From Synechococcus sp. 1G10 (GTDB taxonomy: Bacteria; Cyanobacteriota; Cyanobacteriia; PCC-6307; Cyanobiaceae), in assembly GCF_002252625.1 (NCBI RefSeq), contig NZ_NQKW01000023.1, forward strand, positions 1-41,677: DNA of 41,677 bases, read 5' to 3'. The number at the start of each line of letters is the position of its first letter. Position 1 is the stretch's first letter. The position numbers and the translations under genes are program-made. Shown one piece after another: positions 17,155 through 26,268 of the stretch. The notes below the pieces were generated by a model. It made no database searches, was not told the DNA's origin, and saw only the letters and a list, made by a program, of their open reading frames with translations.

Positions 17155-20046
17155 TCAGGGCACCGGTGTGAACGCTGGCAGGCCAGGGAGAGCCAGCGGA
17201 CCGGGCACAACGGGCCCGATTTCGCCTGTCGGCAGTTCAGGCATACTCTCCTCGCCGGAGACCAGCTTCTCCAGTGCCGTGTTGAGATCACGCTCCATCA
17301 CGAAGCGGCGTCCGTCGGTGACCACCACCCGCACCAAGGTGGGCAGGTCGTTGCTCTTCGACTGCAGATAGATCGGCTCCACATAAAGCAGCCCCTTGCC
17401 CACAGGGAGCAGCAGCAGATTGCCGCGAAGCAGCTGGGAGCCCGTGCGGTTCCACAGACCGAACTGGAAGCTGATCAGTGGATCCTGCTCGATCAGGGCA
17501 GAAATCTGCTGAGGACCCAGCAGCAGCCTCTGCTGCGGGAAGCGCACCAGCACCAGTTCGCCGTAATGGGGCGGATCGTTGCGCGCCGCCAGCCAGCCCA
17601 CCAGGTTGGTGCGGCGCACCGGCGAGAATGGAATCAGCAGCACGAATTCCGGCCGCTCCTTTCCTGGCAACTGCAGGGTGGCGTGATACGGCTCCACAGG
17701 CACGTTGCTGGAGCCGTAGACCTCAAGCGGGATCGACCAGACGTCATCACCGCTGTAGAAGGTGCGCACATCGGTGACGTGGTACCTCAGCAGACGCTCC
17801 GACTGGATCGCGAACTGGCTGAGCGGCACACGGATGTGGCTGAGCAGCGCGGCCGGCATCTCCTGCAGCGGGCGGAAGAGCTCTGGAAACGCCCGCTGCC
17901 AGGTGCGCAGCACCGGATCGGTGGGATCGTTCACGTAGAGCCACAGGCGCCCGTCGTGAGCGTCCACCACCGCCTTCACCGGGTTGCGGAAGTAGCGGAT
18001 GCCCTTGGCATTGGCGTCGCTGTAGGGATAGCTGCGGCTGGTGGTGAACCCGTCGAGCATCCAGTACTGATGCTGGGAGGGCTCAAAGCCAGGCGAGCCC
18101 TCCAACCGCGCCGTGACCAGATAAGGCTCGGCCTCGAAGTGCAGGAATGGCGCCAGAGCCTCCAACCGTTCGTTCACCTGCCTGCGGATCAGCAGCAGCG
18201 AGTCGGGCGTGAACGAACCGCTGAACAGCATCCGCGGTTCGCGCAGATAGACGGCCGCCTTGAACCGTTGCCAGGAGGTGTCGAGCCGGATCCCGAGCCG
18301 CCCAGAGAAATGGGTGTAGACGTTCAGTTCCCCGTCGGGGAAGTCGAACTCCTGCACGTTGGTGGGGGCGATCACGTAGGGAGCCGGCGCCGAGGCGTAG
18401 TAGAGGCGTGGTTCCCCCACTGGCAGAGACTTCACCGCCGCGGCATCACTGACGCCCAGCTTGGGGATGCCCTGCACCCGGCCGCTGCGGCCCAGGTCCT
18501 TGACGAAGAACAGCGGCAGGCCATCAGGGCCGAAGACGTTGACCGGCGAGACGGTGAAGCCGTAGCCGTGGGTGAAGACGAGATGACGATTCAGCCAGGT
18601 GCGCGAACCTGCCGGCAGGGCGCCGCTGTCGAGTTCCCGGGCCGCGATCAACACCTGCTGCGAGCCGCGGCGGAGTGGATCCCCGAGCATCGGGTAGCGG
18701 TCCACCGCTGCTGAGGGGAAGGTGTAGTAGAGACGCAACTGCTGCAGCTGCCTGTTGGCGGCCAGCAACGGCCGGCTGTCCCACAGACGGATGTTGGCCA
18801 GGGTTCCCGGCGCCGCTTCCAGATCGCCAGGGGTGAGCTGCTGTTCTGGATTGAGGGTGCCCTCCTGGATCGCCCCCAGTCCGAAGGCCCGGCGTGTGCC
18901 GCGGATGCTGCGCTTGATGTAAGGCGCCTCCATCACCAGCTCCCGTGGCTGCACCACAAAGCGCTGGACCAGCGGAGCCACCAGGAACTCGGTGATCGGC
19001 ACCAGCGCCACCGTGGCCAGCAGGGGAACCAGCGCGACCCGCCGCAGCCAGTGGCGCCGCACCGAGGCGAGCAGACCCAAGGCGGTAAGCACCAGCAAGG
19101 CGGCGAGCAGCAGCCGCAACGGCAGGCGCACGTGCAGATCGACGAATCCCGCGCCGGAGGCCACGCCGCTGCCCCGCACCATCAGATCAAAGGGGGCAAG
19201 GGCGGTGCTGAAGGCGGCCAGCAGGCAGAGAACCGCGAGCTGGGGCTTGAGCACGGCCTGCTGGTCACGGCTCAGGCCCACGAAGCGCAGATCACTCAGG
19301 CTGGATCCCTCTGTGAAGGTGAGCCAGAGGCAGGCGGCAAACCCCACAATCCCCTGGGCCAGAAGGATGCTCAGCAGCAGATGCAGCGCCGGCAGGCGCA
19401 GGACCGTGAAGCTGATGTCGAACCCCGTGAGCGGATCCCCTTCCCCGAATGGCACCGCCAGCAGGGCCGGCAACCACAGGCTCCAGCCCCGCGCCAGGGC
19501 GGTGGCTGATCCGGCCAGGGCGGCCACCAGCACCAGCTGCAGGGTCGGCAGGGGCTTGACCAGCAGCGGCAGGAGCAGTCCGGCGGCCATGGCGAGCAGC
19601 AGCGGCAGCGGCAGGTCGGCCAGCACGCGGAAGCCACTGAAGATCTCGCCACTGAAAGGGGCGCTGATCAGTCCCCACGCCTGAACGATCAGGTAGGTGA
19701 GCCCGGCGGCCAGGAGCAACTCCAGGACCGCCAACACCAGCACCATGGGCAGGGGCTCGAGCCGCAGCAAGGTCAGGCGCGGCATCACCTTGGTGGCACC
19801 GGCGCTGCGCAGGCGCCAGCAGCGCTGCAGCTGCCGCAACTGCAGCGGAACCCCCAGCCCCATCACCAGCAGGAACGCCCCGATCTGCAGCCACCAGCGG
19901 CGCCACAGCACCGATTCGAAGCCGAACTGGGCAAACCAGTCGAGCTCAAGGCCCAGCCTGGAGATCAGCACCAGTGTCAGAGGGACGAGCGCCAGCACAG
20001 CCAGGGCTGCAGGCAGCGACAGCAGGCGCGGGAGACGGGAGACCAC
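17155..20046 (-). CDS. UPF0182 family large membrane protein
   Basis: A 963-residue protein of the UPF0182 (COG1615) family, found in cyanobacteria and actinobacteria, with unknown function. The first third has about seven predicted membrane helices (for example PAALAVLALVPLTLVLISRL near the start), with the typical ELDWFAQFGFESVLWRRWW between helices 1 and 2. The large remaining soluble part carries conserved blocks such as APYIKRSIRGTRRAFGL, WDSRPLLAANRQLQQLRLYY and FTHGYGFTVSPVN, all recognisable in this family. Length is normal. The start is a GTG at 20046; an ATG five bases upstream is out of frame. It is convergent with fbaA and divergent from thrC. Confidence 0.93.
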   Translation of the reverse strand: MVSRLPRLLSLPAALAVLALVPLTLVLISRLGLELDWFAQFGFESVLWRRWWLQIGAFLLVMGLGVPLQLRQLQRCWRLRSAGATKVMPRLTLLRLEPLPMVLVLAVLELLLAAGLTYLIVQAWGLISAPFSGEIFSGFRVLADLPLPLLLAMAAGLLLPLLVKPLPTLQLVLVAALAGSATALARGWSLWLPALLAVPFGEGDPLTGFDISFTVLRLPALHLLLSILLAQGIVGFAACLWLTFTEGSSLSDLRFVGLSRDQQAVLKPQLAVLCLLAAFSTALAPFDLMVRGSGVASGAGFVDLHVRLPLRLLLAALLVLTALGLLASVRRHWLRRVALVPLLATVALVPITEFLVAPLVQRFVVQPRELVMEAPYIKRSIRGTRRAFGLGAIQEGTLNPEQQLTPGDLEAAPGTLANIRLWDSRPLLAANRQLQQLRLYYTFPSAAVDRYPMLGDPLRRGSQQVLIAARELDSGALPAGSRTWLNRHLVFTHGYGFTVSPVNVFGPDGLPLFFVKDLGRSGRVQGIPKLGVSDAAAVKSLPVGEPRLYYASAPAPYVIAPTNVQEFDFPDGELNVYTHFSGRLGIRLDTSWQRFKAAVYLREPRMLFSGSFTPDSLLLIRRQVNERLEALAPFLHFEAEPYLVTARLEGSPGFEPSQHQYWMLDGFTTSRSYPYSDANAKGIRYFRNPVKAVVDAHDGRLWLYVNDPTDPVLRTWQRAFPELFRPLQEMPAALLSHIRVPLSQFAIQSERLLRYHVTDVRTFYSGDDVWSIPLEVYGSSNVPVEPYHATLQLPGKERPEFVLLIPFSPVRRTNLVGWLAARNDPPHYGELVLVRFPQQRLLLGPQQISALIEQDPLISFQFGLWNRTGSQLLRGNLLLLPVGKGLLYVEPIYLQSKSNDLPTLVRVVVTDGRRFVMERDLNTALEKLVSGEESMPELPTGEIGPVVPGPLALPGLPAFTPVP

Positions 20047-20123
20047 GGCATGAGGCTAGACAGCGGCCGGCAACCACGCCCGCTCCTGCCTTGATCGCAG
20101 TGAGCACCAGTCGATTCCAATAC

Positions 20124-20140
20124 CCGACCCCGCAGGTCGG
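20124..20140. repeat. short hairpin in the thrC leader
   Basis: CCGACC (20124-20129) pairs with GGTCGG (20135-20140) around a 5-base loop, about 60 bases before the thrC start and followed by CTTTAAT, which could itself be a -10-like box. It could be an operator or a leader RNA stem. There is no poly-T tract, so it is not a standard terminator. Confidence 0.35.
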
Positions 20141-20198
20141 CTTTAATGGAAGCTTCTATCCGGCGCTGCTAGCTTGCACAAACAGCTGTTGTCGGGCC

Positions 20199-21485
20199 TT
20201 GACCGCCACCCTCTCCCGCTCCACCTTCACGGGCCTGCGCTGCAAGGAATGCGGCCACCCTTATGAAGCAAGCGCCCGCCACGTCTGTGAAGACGTCTGC
20301 TTTGGCCCGCTGGAGGTCGTCTACGACTACGACGCCATCCGCAACCGGGTCAGCCGGGCCTCGATCGAAGCCGGCCCCACCTCCATCTGGCGTTACCGCG
20401 AATTCCTGCCGATCGAGGGAGATCCGATCGATGTGGGCACCGGCTTCACCCCTCTGCTCAAGGCCAACCGGCTGGCCCGCCGCCTCGGCCTCAGGAACCT
20501 CTATATCAAGAATGACGGCGTCAATATGCCAACGCTCTCCTTCAAGGATCGGGTGGTTTCTGTGGCACTCACCCGGGCCCGCGAACTCGGCTTCACCACA
20601 GTGAGCTGCGCCTCCACCGGCAACCTGGCCAACTCCACAGCCGCCATCGCCGCCCACGCCGGCATGGAGTGCTGCGTCTTCATACCCAGCGATCTGGAGA
20701 TGGGCAAGGTGCTCGGCACCCTCATCTACAACCCCACCCTGATGGCGGTGAAGGGCAACTACGACCAGGTGAACCGCCTCTGCTCCGAGGTGGCCAACAC
20801 CTACGGCTGGGGCTTCGTGAACATCAACCTGCGCCCCTATTACTCAGAGGGCTCCAAGACTCTCGGCTATGAGGTGATCGAGCAGCTGGGCTGGCAACTG
20901 CCTGATCACATCGTGGCCCCCCTGGCCTCCGGTTCCCTCTTCACCAAGATCCGCAAGGGCTTCGAGGAGTTCATCAAGGTGGGCCTTGTCGATGAAAAGC
21001 CCGTGCGCTTCAGCGGCGCCCAGGCCGAAGGTTGCAGCCCGATCGCCCAGGCCTTTGCCGAGGGCCGCGACTTCATCACCCCGGTGAAGCCCAACACGAT
21101 CGCCAAGTCGATCGCCATCGGCAACCCGGCCGATGGCCCCTACGCCATCGACCTGGCCAACCGCACCAAAGGCACGATCGCGGCGGTGAGTGACCAGGAG
21201 ATTATCGACGGCATCAAACTGCTGGCCGAAACCGAGGGTGTCTTCACCGAAACCGCCGGCGGCACCACGATCGCGGTGCTCAAGAAGCTTGTGGAGCAGG
21301 GCAAGATCGACCCAGGTGAAACCACAGTGGCCTACATCACCGGCAACGGCCTCAAGACCACCGAAGCCGTGGCTTCCTCGGTGGGCGAACCCCACACCAT
21401 CGAACCCCAGCTCGCCAGCTTCAATGCCGCCTGGGAGCGGGCCCAGTCGCTGCACCGCGCCAGCTGGGAGCCGATCGGCGCCTGA
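20199..21485 (+). CDS. thrC: threonine synthase
   Basis: ThrC converts O-phosphohomoserine to threonine with pyridoxal phosphate. The 428-residue protein has an N-terminal cysteine cluster (C15, C18, C30, C34) typical of the plant/cyanobacterial class. The PLP lysine is in PTLSFKDRVVSVAL, the phosphate-binding glycine/serine loop in SCASTGNLANSTAA, and the C-terminal part has TETAGGTTIAVLKKL and YITGNGLKT. The frame is open back to 19974, but homology begins at LTATLSRSTFTGLRCKECG, so I choose the TTG at 20199. A GTG at 20100 is possible but would add unconserved sequence. A ThiS/MoaD-like gene follows 66 bases later. Confidence 0.95.
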   Translation: MTATLSRSTFTGLRCKECGHPYEASARHVCEDVCFGPLEVVYDYDAIRNRVSRASIEAGPTSIWRYREFLPIEGDPIDVGTGFTPLLKANRLARRLGLRNLYIKNDGVNMPTLSFKDRVVSVALTRARELGFTTVSCASTGNLANSTAAIAAHAGMECCVFIPSDLEMGKVLGTLIYNPTLMAVKGNYDQVNRLCSEVANTYGWGFVNINLRPYYSEGSKTLGYEVIEQLGWQLPDHIVAPLASGSLFTKIRKGFEEFIKVGLVDEKPVRFSGAQAEGCSPIAQAFAEGRDFITPVKPNTIAKSIAIGNPADGPYAIDLANRTKGTIAAVSDQEIIDGIKLLAETEGVFTETAGGTTIAVLKKLVEQGKIDPGETTVAYITGNGLKTTEAVASSVGEPHTIEPQLASFNAAWERAQSLHRASWEPIGA

Positions 21486-21551
21486 GCCATTGCGCCACCT
21501 CCCATCCACCCACGTCCCATTTCCTGCGGCTCCGCCGCTCTCCCCAACGCC

Positions 21552-21827
21552 ATGGCGATACAGGTTCTGATCCCCACTCCCCTGCAGAAGTTCACCGCGG
21601 ATCAATCCAGCGTCGAGCTCGAGGCCACCAGCGTCGACGGGCTGCTCGAGGCTCTGGAAGGACGTTTCCCCGGCATCCTTGCCAGGCTCACCGACGAGAG
21701 CGGCAAGCTGCGGCGCTTCCTCAACGTCTACGTGAACAGCGAGGACATCCGCTTCCTGGACAACCAGGCCACGGCCCTCGCCGACGGCGACGAGGTGAGC
21801 ATCGTGCCCGCCGTTGCCGGCGGCTGA
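21552..21827 (+). CDS. ThiS/MoaD-family ubiquitin-like sulfur carrier protein
   Basis: A 91-residue beta-grasp protein ending in the diagnostic Gly-Gly (VPAVAGG), which is adenylated and converted to a thiocarboxylate in this family. [18 protein letters not shown] and [16 protein letters not shown] are typical of the MoaD/CysO branch. It follows thrC rather than molybdopterin or thiamine genes. CysO-like carriers in mycobacteria feed sulfur into cysteine synthesis, and related carriers feed homocysteine synthesis in some bacteria. A role in sulfur amino-acid synthesis, branching from the same homoserine pool as threonine, is therefore plausible but inferred. No dedicated protease or E1 gene is in the window. 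Confidence 0.9.
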   Translation: MAIQVLIPTPLQKFTADQSSVELEATSVDGLLEALEGRFPGILARLTDESGKLRRFLNVYVNSEDIRFLDNQATALADGDEVSIVPAVAGG

Positions 21828-21932
21828 TCAGACTCCGTTCACGGCAGCCCCCCCAGCAAACGTGTGACCGCAAGCACCCAATCGGGTGGGCATCCTCCAT
21901 AGGCTCAGCGCACATCCCGTGCGGCTGGATCC

Positions 21933-22913
21933 ATGACCCAAGCTCCCGAAGCCCTGGTGGCCTCGCGGCCTGATGAGAGAGCCGCCCTCTCGATGGCTCC
22001 TGCCGGCAAGGCCCAGCTCTTCGACTACCGCCAGGCCGCCAATCCGGTGCGACGGGGCCTGACCGAACCGATTCCCGAAGGGCGCTGGGGACCGGAGTTG
22101 CACGCCAGCGGCCCCAGCGCCATCCTTCCCCTGGATCTGAGCCGGGAGCTGGGTTGCCGCAGTCCGGCCACCAGCCCGGCCCTGAGCGCGAACTTCATCC
22201 GCATCCTGGCTGGTGAGTCGATCAGCGCCGGGGCCAACGCCACCAGCTTCCTGTTTTACGTCTGGCGCGGCGCCGGCCGGTGTCGGCGGCCGGCGGGCGC
22301 CCTGGGCGGCGCAGTGGATCAGGACTGGAGCCAGGGGGATCTGTTCGTGTTGCCCTGTGGGGAGGCTGCCCAGCTGGAAGCCAGGGAGGAGAGCGTTCTC
22401 TACTGGGTCCATGACGCCCCGCTGCTCAGCCACCTGGGGGTGAGCGCCGATCAGCCCCGTTTCGAGGCCACCCACTACCCGGGCGAATGGCTGCGGCGGG
22501 AACTGGCTGCCCTGGCGGCGGATCCCAGCAGCGCCCGCAGCAACCGGCTCAGCCTGCTGCTGGCCAACAGCGATCTTCCTGCCAGCCGCACGGTGACCCA
22601 CACCCTCTGGGCCATGTACGGGCTGGTGCCTGCAGGGGCTGTTCAGCCCCCCCATCGGCACCAGTCGGTGGCCCTGGACCTGGTGATCGCCTGCGCCCCG
22701 GGCTGCGCCACTCTCTCGGGACCCGAGCTCAATCCTGACGGCAGGATTCGCAACCCGCTGAGGATGGAGTGGGAGCCGGGCGCGGCCTTCGTGACCCCAC
22801 CCGGCCACTGGCACGGCCACGTGAACGAAAGCGGTGAGGACGCCCTGCTGCTGCCGATCCAGGACGCCGCCCTGCACACCTACCTGCGCAGCCTCGACAT
22901 CCGCTTCACCTGA
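21933..22913 (+). CDS. bicupin protein, gentisate dioxygenase-like
   Basis: A 326-residue soluble protein with two cupin domains. The first (about 80-165) has degenerate metal positions (ISAGANATSFLFYVWRGAG, WSQGDLFVLPCG). The second (about 220-320) keeps PPHRHQSVALDLVI and PPGHWHGHVN, whose histidines would bind one metal ion. This arrangement recalls gentisate 1,2-dioxygenases and related ring-cleaving enzymes, but no aromatic-degradation neighbours are present, so the reaction is unknown. It is 105 bases from the sulfur-carrier gene, with a weak CACCC/GGGTG inverted repeat in between, and convergent with ftsH. Confidence 0.82.
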   Translation: MTQAPEALVASRPDERAALSMAPAGKAQLFDYRQAANPVRRGLTEPIPEGRWGPELHASGPSAILPLDLSRELGCRSPATSPALSANFIRILAGESISAGANATSFLFYVWRGAGRCRRPAGALGGAVDQDWSQGDLFVLPCGEAAQLEAREESVLYWVHDAPLLSHLGVSADQPRFEATHYPGEWLRRELAALAADPSSARSNRLSLLLANSDLPASRTVTHTLWAMYGLVPAGAVQPPHRHQSVALDLVIACAPGCATLSGPELNPDGRIRNPLRMEWEPGAAFVTPPGHWHGHVNESGEDALLLPIQDAALHTYLRSLDIRFT

Positions 22914-22918
22914 TCAGT

Positions 22919-22947
22919 CCTGAGCAGATCTCAGTTTCTGGCTCAGG
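22919..22947. repeat. inverted repeat between convergent bicupin gene and ftsH
   Basis: CCTGAGC (22919-22925) can pair with GCTCAGG (22941-22947) across 15 bases, overlapping the ftsH stop codon. It could reduce read-through between the convergent genes, but with a long loop and no T-run it is a weak terminator candidate. Confidence 0.3.
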
Positions 22948-24931
22948 CGAGGCCAGCCACCGGCAGGGCCGCCTGGGAACCAGCCTCGGCAGGACAGGCC
23001 CCGCTGGCTTCGAAGCCGTCAACGATGGCGCGGAAGTCATCGCCACCGAGGGTTTCCTGCTCGATCAGGCGGTCGACCAGCTCATCCATCAGGGCACGTC
23101 TGGGGCGCAGCAGAGCCAAGGCCTGGTCCAGGGCCTGCTGGGAGAGCTGACGCACCTGAAGGTCGATCTGGCGGCCGGTGGATTCGGCGTAGCTGGGGCG
23201 GGTGTGGATCAGATCACGACCCAGGAACACCTCATGGCCATCCCCCTCCAGGGCCACCTGACCGAGGGGAGAGAAGCCGTAGCGGGTCACCATCTCCCGG
23301 CTGATGCGGGTGGCCATCTGCAGATCACCAGAGGCACCCTGGGTGATCTCGCTCGGACCGAAGACCACCATTTCAGCGGCGCGGCCACCCATGACCACCA
23401 CCAGCCGGGCCCTCAGGTAGGCCTTGCTGATCAGTCCTGAATCGAGGATCTCCTCATCCGGCATGGTGCGGGCAAAGCCGCCGACACCACCGGAGCGGGG
23501 CAGCAGGGTCACCTTGTCGAGCTTGTCGGCGTGGGGAACCAAGGTGCTGAGCAGCGCATGACCGATCTCGTGGTACGCGATCAGGCGCTTCTTGGCGCTG
23601 TCCTGCAGAGGGGCAACCGCCAGGCCCATGGTGATGCGTTCCAGGGCGTCACTGAGCGCCTGGTCGTCGATGCTGCTGCGCTGGCGGCGGGCGGTGAGAA
23701 TGGCTCCCTCATTGAGCAGATTGGCCAGATCAGCCCCGGAGAAGCCGGGGGTGCGCGCCGCCCAGGTGCTCAGTGACACGGAGGGATCGAGGGGGCGGCT
23801 GCGGGCATGAACCGCGAGGATCGCTTCGCGGCCCCGGCGGTCGGGCAGGTCCACCTGGATCTGGCGGTCGAAGCGCCCCGGGCGGGTGAGAGCCGCATCG
23901 AGCACATCCGGGCGGTTGGTGGCCGCAATCAGGATCACGCCAGAGTTCTGCTCGAAGCCATCCATCTCCGTGAGCAGCTGGTTGAGGGTCTGCTCCCGCT
24001 CGTCGTTGCCGCCACCGATGCCGGCACCGCGCTGGCGTCCCACCGCGTCCACCTCATCAATGAAAATGATGCAAGGTGCTTTCTCCTTGGCCTTTTTGAA
24101 AAGATCGCGCACCCGGCTGGCACCCACCCCCACGAACAGCTCCACGAACTCCGAGGCCGCCATCGAGAAGAAGGGAACCCCGGCCTCGCCGGCGATCGCC
24201 TTGGCCAGCAGGGTCTTGCCCGTTCCAGGCGGTCCCACCAGAAGCACCCCCTTGGGGATCTTGGCTCCAAGGGCGGTGAACCGCTCCGGTTGGCGCAGGA
24301 AGCTCACCACCTCCTGAAGTTCAGCCTTGGCCTCATTGATGCCGGCCACATCTTCGAAGCGGACGCCCACCGAGCCCTCCGGTTGAAGGCGGGGCTGGCT
24401 GCGGCCGAAACCCATCGCTTTGCTGGCCACCTGGGAGGAGCGTCGCAGCAGCAGGGTGAGTCCACCCATCAGCAGCACCACCAGCAGCACGTTCACCAAC
24501 AGCCCGGCGGTGGCGTCGTCCTGGCGGTCATCACGCACCGTGAGCGGAACGCGGCTCTGCTCGGCCGTGCGCAGCAACAGCGAATCGTTGGCGAAGACAG
24601 GCACCCGGATGCTGCGGCCGTCCTTGAACTGGACCTGCACCTCTCGCTGCCGGGGTGAGAGCTCCAGCTCCTTGATTGTTCCCCCCTTGATCAGGGTGAG
24701 CAGCTCGCTGTAAGACGGAATCGGTTCAGGCTGGCGCATCAGGCGACCCATCAGACCCCCCTCCCTTGTCGGAGTTGGGTTCGGGGTCTGGGTGGGGTTG
24801 GACTCCGGCTGAGCCGGTGCCGCGGCCAGGACAGCAGGGGTACCCTCTGGCCAAAGAGGGAGCACCGGATGCGGGCTGCTCACAGGGTTCTGCTTCTGGA
24901 GTGAGCTTAGCGATTTGACGAAAGGCCTCAC
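22943..24931 (-). CDS. ftsH: ATP-dependent zinc metalloprotease FtsH
   Basis: FtsH is a hexameric membrane AAA+ protease; cyanobacterial forms remove damaged photosystem II proteins. About 662 residues from the GTG at 24931. The AAA module has Walker A GPPGTGKT (near 232), Walker [14 protein letters not shown] and arginine-finger [11 protein letters not shown]. The protease site is HEIGH (near 453; the family usually has HEAGH, zinc histidines intact) with the third ligand in [10 protein letters not shown] membrane helix ([19 protein letters not shown]) lies near 140-158 after a [13 protein letters not shown] extracytoplasmic region. The expected first membrane helix is not obvious: the N-terminus is Pro/Thr rich ([13 protein letters not shown]). 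The start is uncertain (GTG 24883 also fits), with only 36 bases to the divergent rpmF. Confidence 0.92.
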   Translation of the reverse strand: MRPFVKSLSSLQKQNPVSSPHPVLPLWPEGTPAVLAAAPAQPESNPTQTPNPTPTREGGLMGRLMRQPEPIPSYSELLTLIKGGTIKELELSPRQREVQVQFKDGRSIRVPVFANDSLLLRTAEQSRVPLTVRDDRQDDATAGLLVNVLLVVLLMGGLTLLLRRSSQVASKAMGFGRSQPRLQPEGSVGVRFEDVAGINEAKAELQEVVSFLRQPERFTALGAKIPKGVLLVGPPGTGKTLLAKAIAGEAGVPFFSMAASEFVELFVGVGASRVRDLFKKAKEKAPCIIFIDEVDAVGRQRGAGIGGGNDEREQTLNQLLTEMDGFEQNSGVILIAATNRPDVLDAALTRPGRFDRQIQVDLPDRRGREAILAVHARSRPLDPSVSLSTWAARTPGFSGADLANLLNEGAILTARRQRSSIDDQALSDALERITMGLAVAPLQDSAKKRLIAYHEIGHALLSTLVPHADKLDKVTLLPRSGGVGGFARTMPDEEILDSGLISKAYLRARLVVVMGGRAAEMVVFGPSEITQGASGDLQMATRISREMVTRYGFSPLGQVALEGDGHEVFLGRDLIHTRPSYAESTGRQIDLQVRQLSQQALDQALALLRPRRALMDELVDRLIEQETLGGDDFRAIVDGFEASGACPAEAGSQAALPVAGLA

Positions 24932-24967
24932 GACGGCGGAAGATCTTTGTTTGGCTGATCGCACGGG

Positions 24968-25147
24968 ATGGCTGTTCCCAAGAAGAAAACCTCCAAGGGC
25001 AAGCGCAACCAGCGCCATGCCCACTGGAAGGCGAAGGCAACCGTTGCCGCTCGGAAGGCCATGTCGCTGGGCAAGGCAGTGTTGAGTGGCCGGGCCCAGG
25101 GCTTTGTCTATCCGATCGACGAATCCGCCGAAGACACCGAGAGCTGA
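24968..25147 (+). CDS. rpmF: 50S ribosomal protein L32
   Basis: A 59-residue ribosomal protein beginning [20 protein letters not shown], the invariant L32 start, with a basic helix [19 protein letters not shown] and a final acidic tail ([10 protein letters not shown]). It lacks the zinc-binding cysteines of some L32 forms, as is common in cyanobacteria. It is too short for a usual 60-codon cut-off but certain by sequence. It is divergent from ftsH with a very short shared intergenic region, so the two promoters must overlap each other or the coding starts. Confidence 0.97.
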   Translation: MAVPKKKTSKGKRNQRHAHWKAKATVAARKAMSLGKAVLSGRAQGFVYPIDESAEDTES

Positions 25148-25269
25148 GGCCTGCTCAGATCACGCTGCTCGCACAAATCAAGGATCACAGCGGCAGCTGG
25201 ATCGGTTTCTCGAGAGCGAATCTGATTTGCAAGCCATCTGGTTCAGTCTCCCCTGGTCGGATAGCCAGG

Positions 25270-26268
25270 TCAAGACGCTTGCTGAGCCGGCCCGCTCCAG
25301 ATGCAGCGTCGCCTGCCGTCGAGTCTGATCACCGCGGTGGTGGCTGAGGATCCAGGCGCTGTCGCAAGACCGTCCTGATAGAGCTCAGGGGGCAGAGACG
25401 CCAGGGTGGCTCGCACCATGCAGGCCACGTCTGATGCCTGGAGTGCCTGGCCGGCTGAGCGGCGTTGACGCGCTTCGGCCTGAAGGCGCCAGCGCAACGG
25501 CAGACTCCAGCGACTGGGCCTGAGCAACCAGAGCCCACCAAGCAGATCCCAGAGCGGCTGATAGGTCTGCAACTCGCGGTCCCAGCGGGGCAGCCAGGCC
25601 AGTTCAGTAGCACTCAGGGGGCTGCTCCACTCCTTCAAGGGCCTGGCCATCGCCGTGGAGAGAGCGTTCTCCCCCAGAGCCCGGCAGCCCACCAGCCAGC
25701 CCTCCAGCACCAGCACGTCGACGGCCTCAAAGCGGTGCCAGCCGGCCCGATCCCCCTGACCGGCGCGCAGGCGTTTGTCGAAACGGGGCAGCTGCAACGG
25801 CTCTCCCGAGCGCCAGCGCCGCAGGCACTCCAGCAACAGGGGCAGATCGTGGCTGCCGGGCGGCACGCGGCTCACCCCGAAGGGATTGCCCGCCAGCCGC
25901 TGCAGCCTCTGCTCAAAGGGGAAGTAGGCGTCATCGATCGAGACCACTGCCAGACGCAGTCCGAGGCTGGGGGCCAACTGCTGCAGCACCCGGCCGATGG
26001 TGGTCTTGCCTGCCCCCACCGGCCCGTTCAGCCCGATCAGCAGCGGGGGGCGCCAGCCGGCCTCCCCGCCTTCAAATCTGGAGAGGCAGCAGCTGAGCAG
26101 GGGCAGGATCAGGCCCCAGAGCACGCTGGGATGGGGCGGCCCCTGCCAGGCGCCGAGACGTTGCTGCCACTCCTTCTCCCAGGCGAGGGGATCAGGCACG
26201 CCGCAGCCGATCAGCAGCTGGCGGTGAGGCTCCGGCGGGAAGCCCCAGGGCCAGGGGCGGCCGCTCAC
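25270..26268 (-). CDS. D-glycerate 3-kinase (GLYK-like P-loop kinase)
   Basis: The enzyme phosphorylates D-glycerate to 3-phosphoglycerate, the last step of photorespiratory salvage in plants and cyanobacteria. The 332-residue protein has P-loop LIGLNGPVGAGKTTIGR (near 83-95), the Walker B-type VVSIDDAYFPFEQR, and the PRFDKRLRAGQGDRAGW and VLVLEGWLVGCRALG motifs shared with plant GLYK. The N-terminal extension (about 75 residues) is typical of the cyanobacterial family. The GTG start overlaps the stop of the Ycf20 gene (GTGA, 26265-26268), so it is the last gene of a tightly overlapping operon with ycf20 and a CbbY-like phosphatase. It is convergent with rpmF, with 122 bases between that show no feature. 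Confidence 0.88.
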   Translation of the reverse strand: MSGRPWPWGFPPEPHRQLLIGCGVPDPLAWEKEWQQRLGAWQGPPHPSVLWGLILPLLSCCLSRFEGGEAGWRPPLLIGLNGPVGAGKTTIGRVLQQLAPSLGLRLAVVSIDDAYFPFEQRLQRLAGNPFGVSRVPPGSHDLPLLLECLRRWRSGEPLQLPRFDKRLRAGQGDRAGWHRFEAVDVLVLEGWLVGCRALGENALSTAMARPLKEWSSPLSATELAWLPRWDRELQTYQPLWDLLGGLWLLRPSRWSLPLRWRLQAEARQRRSAGQALQASDVACMVRATLASLPPELYQDGLATAPGSSATTAVIRLDGRRRCIWSGPAQQAS

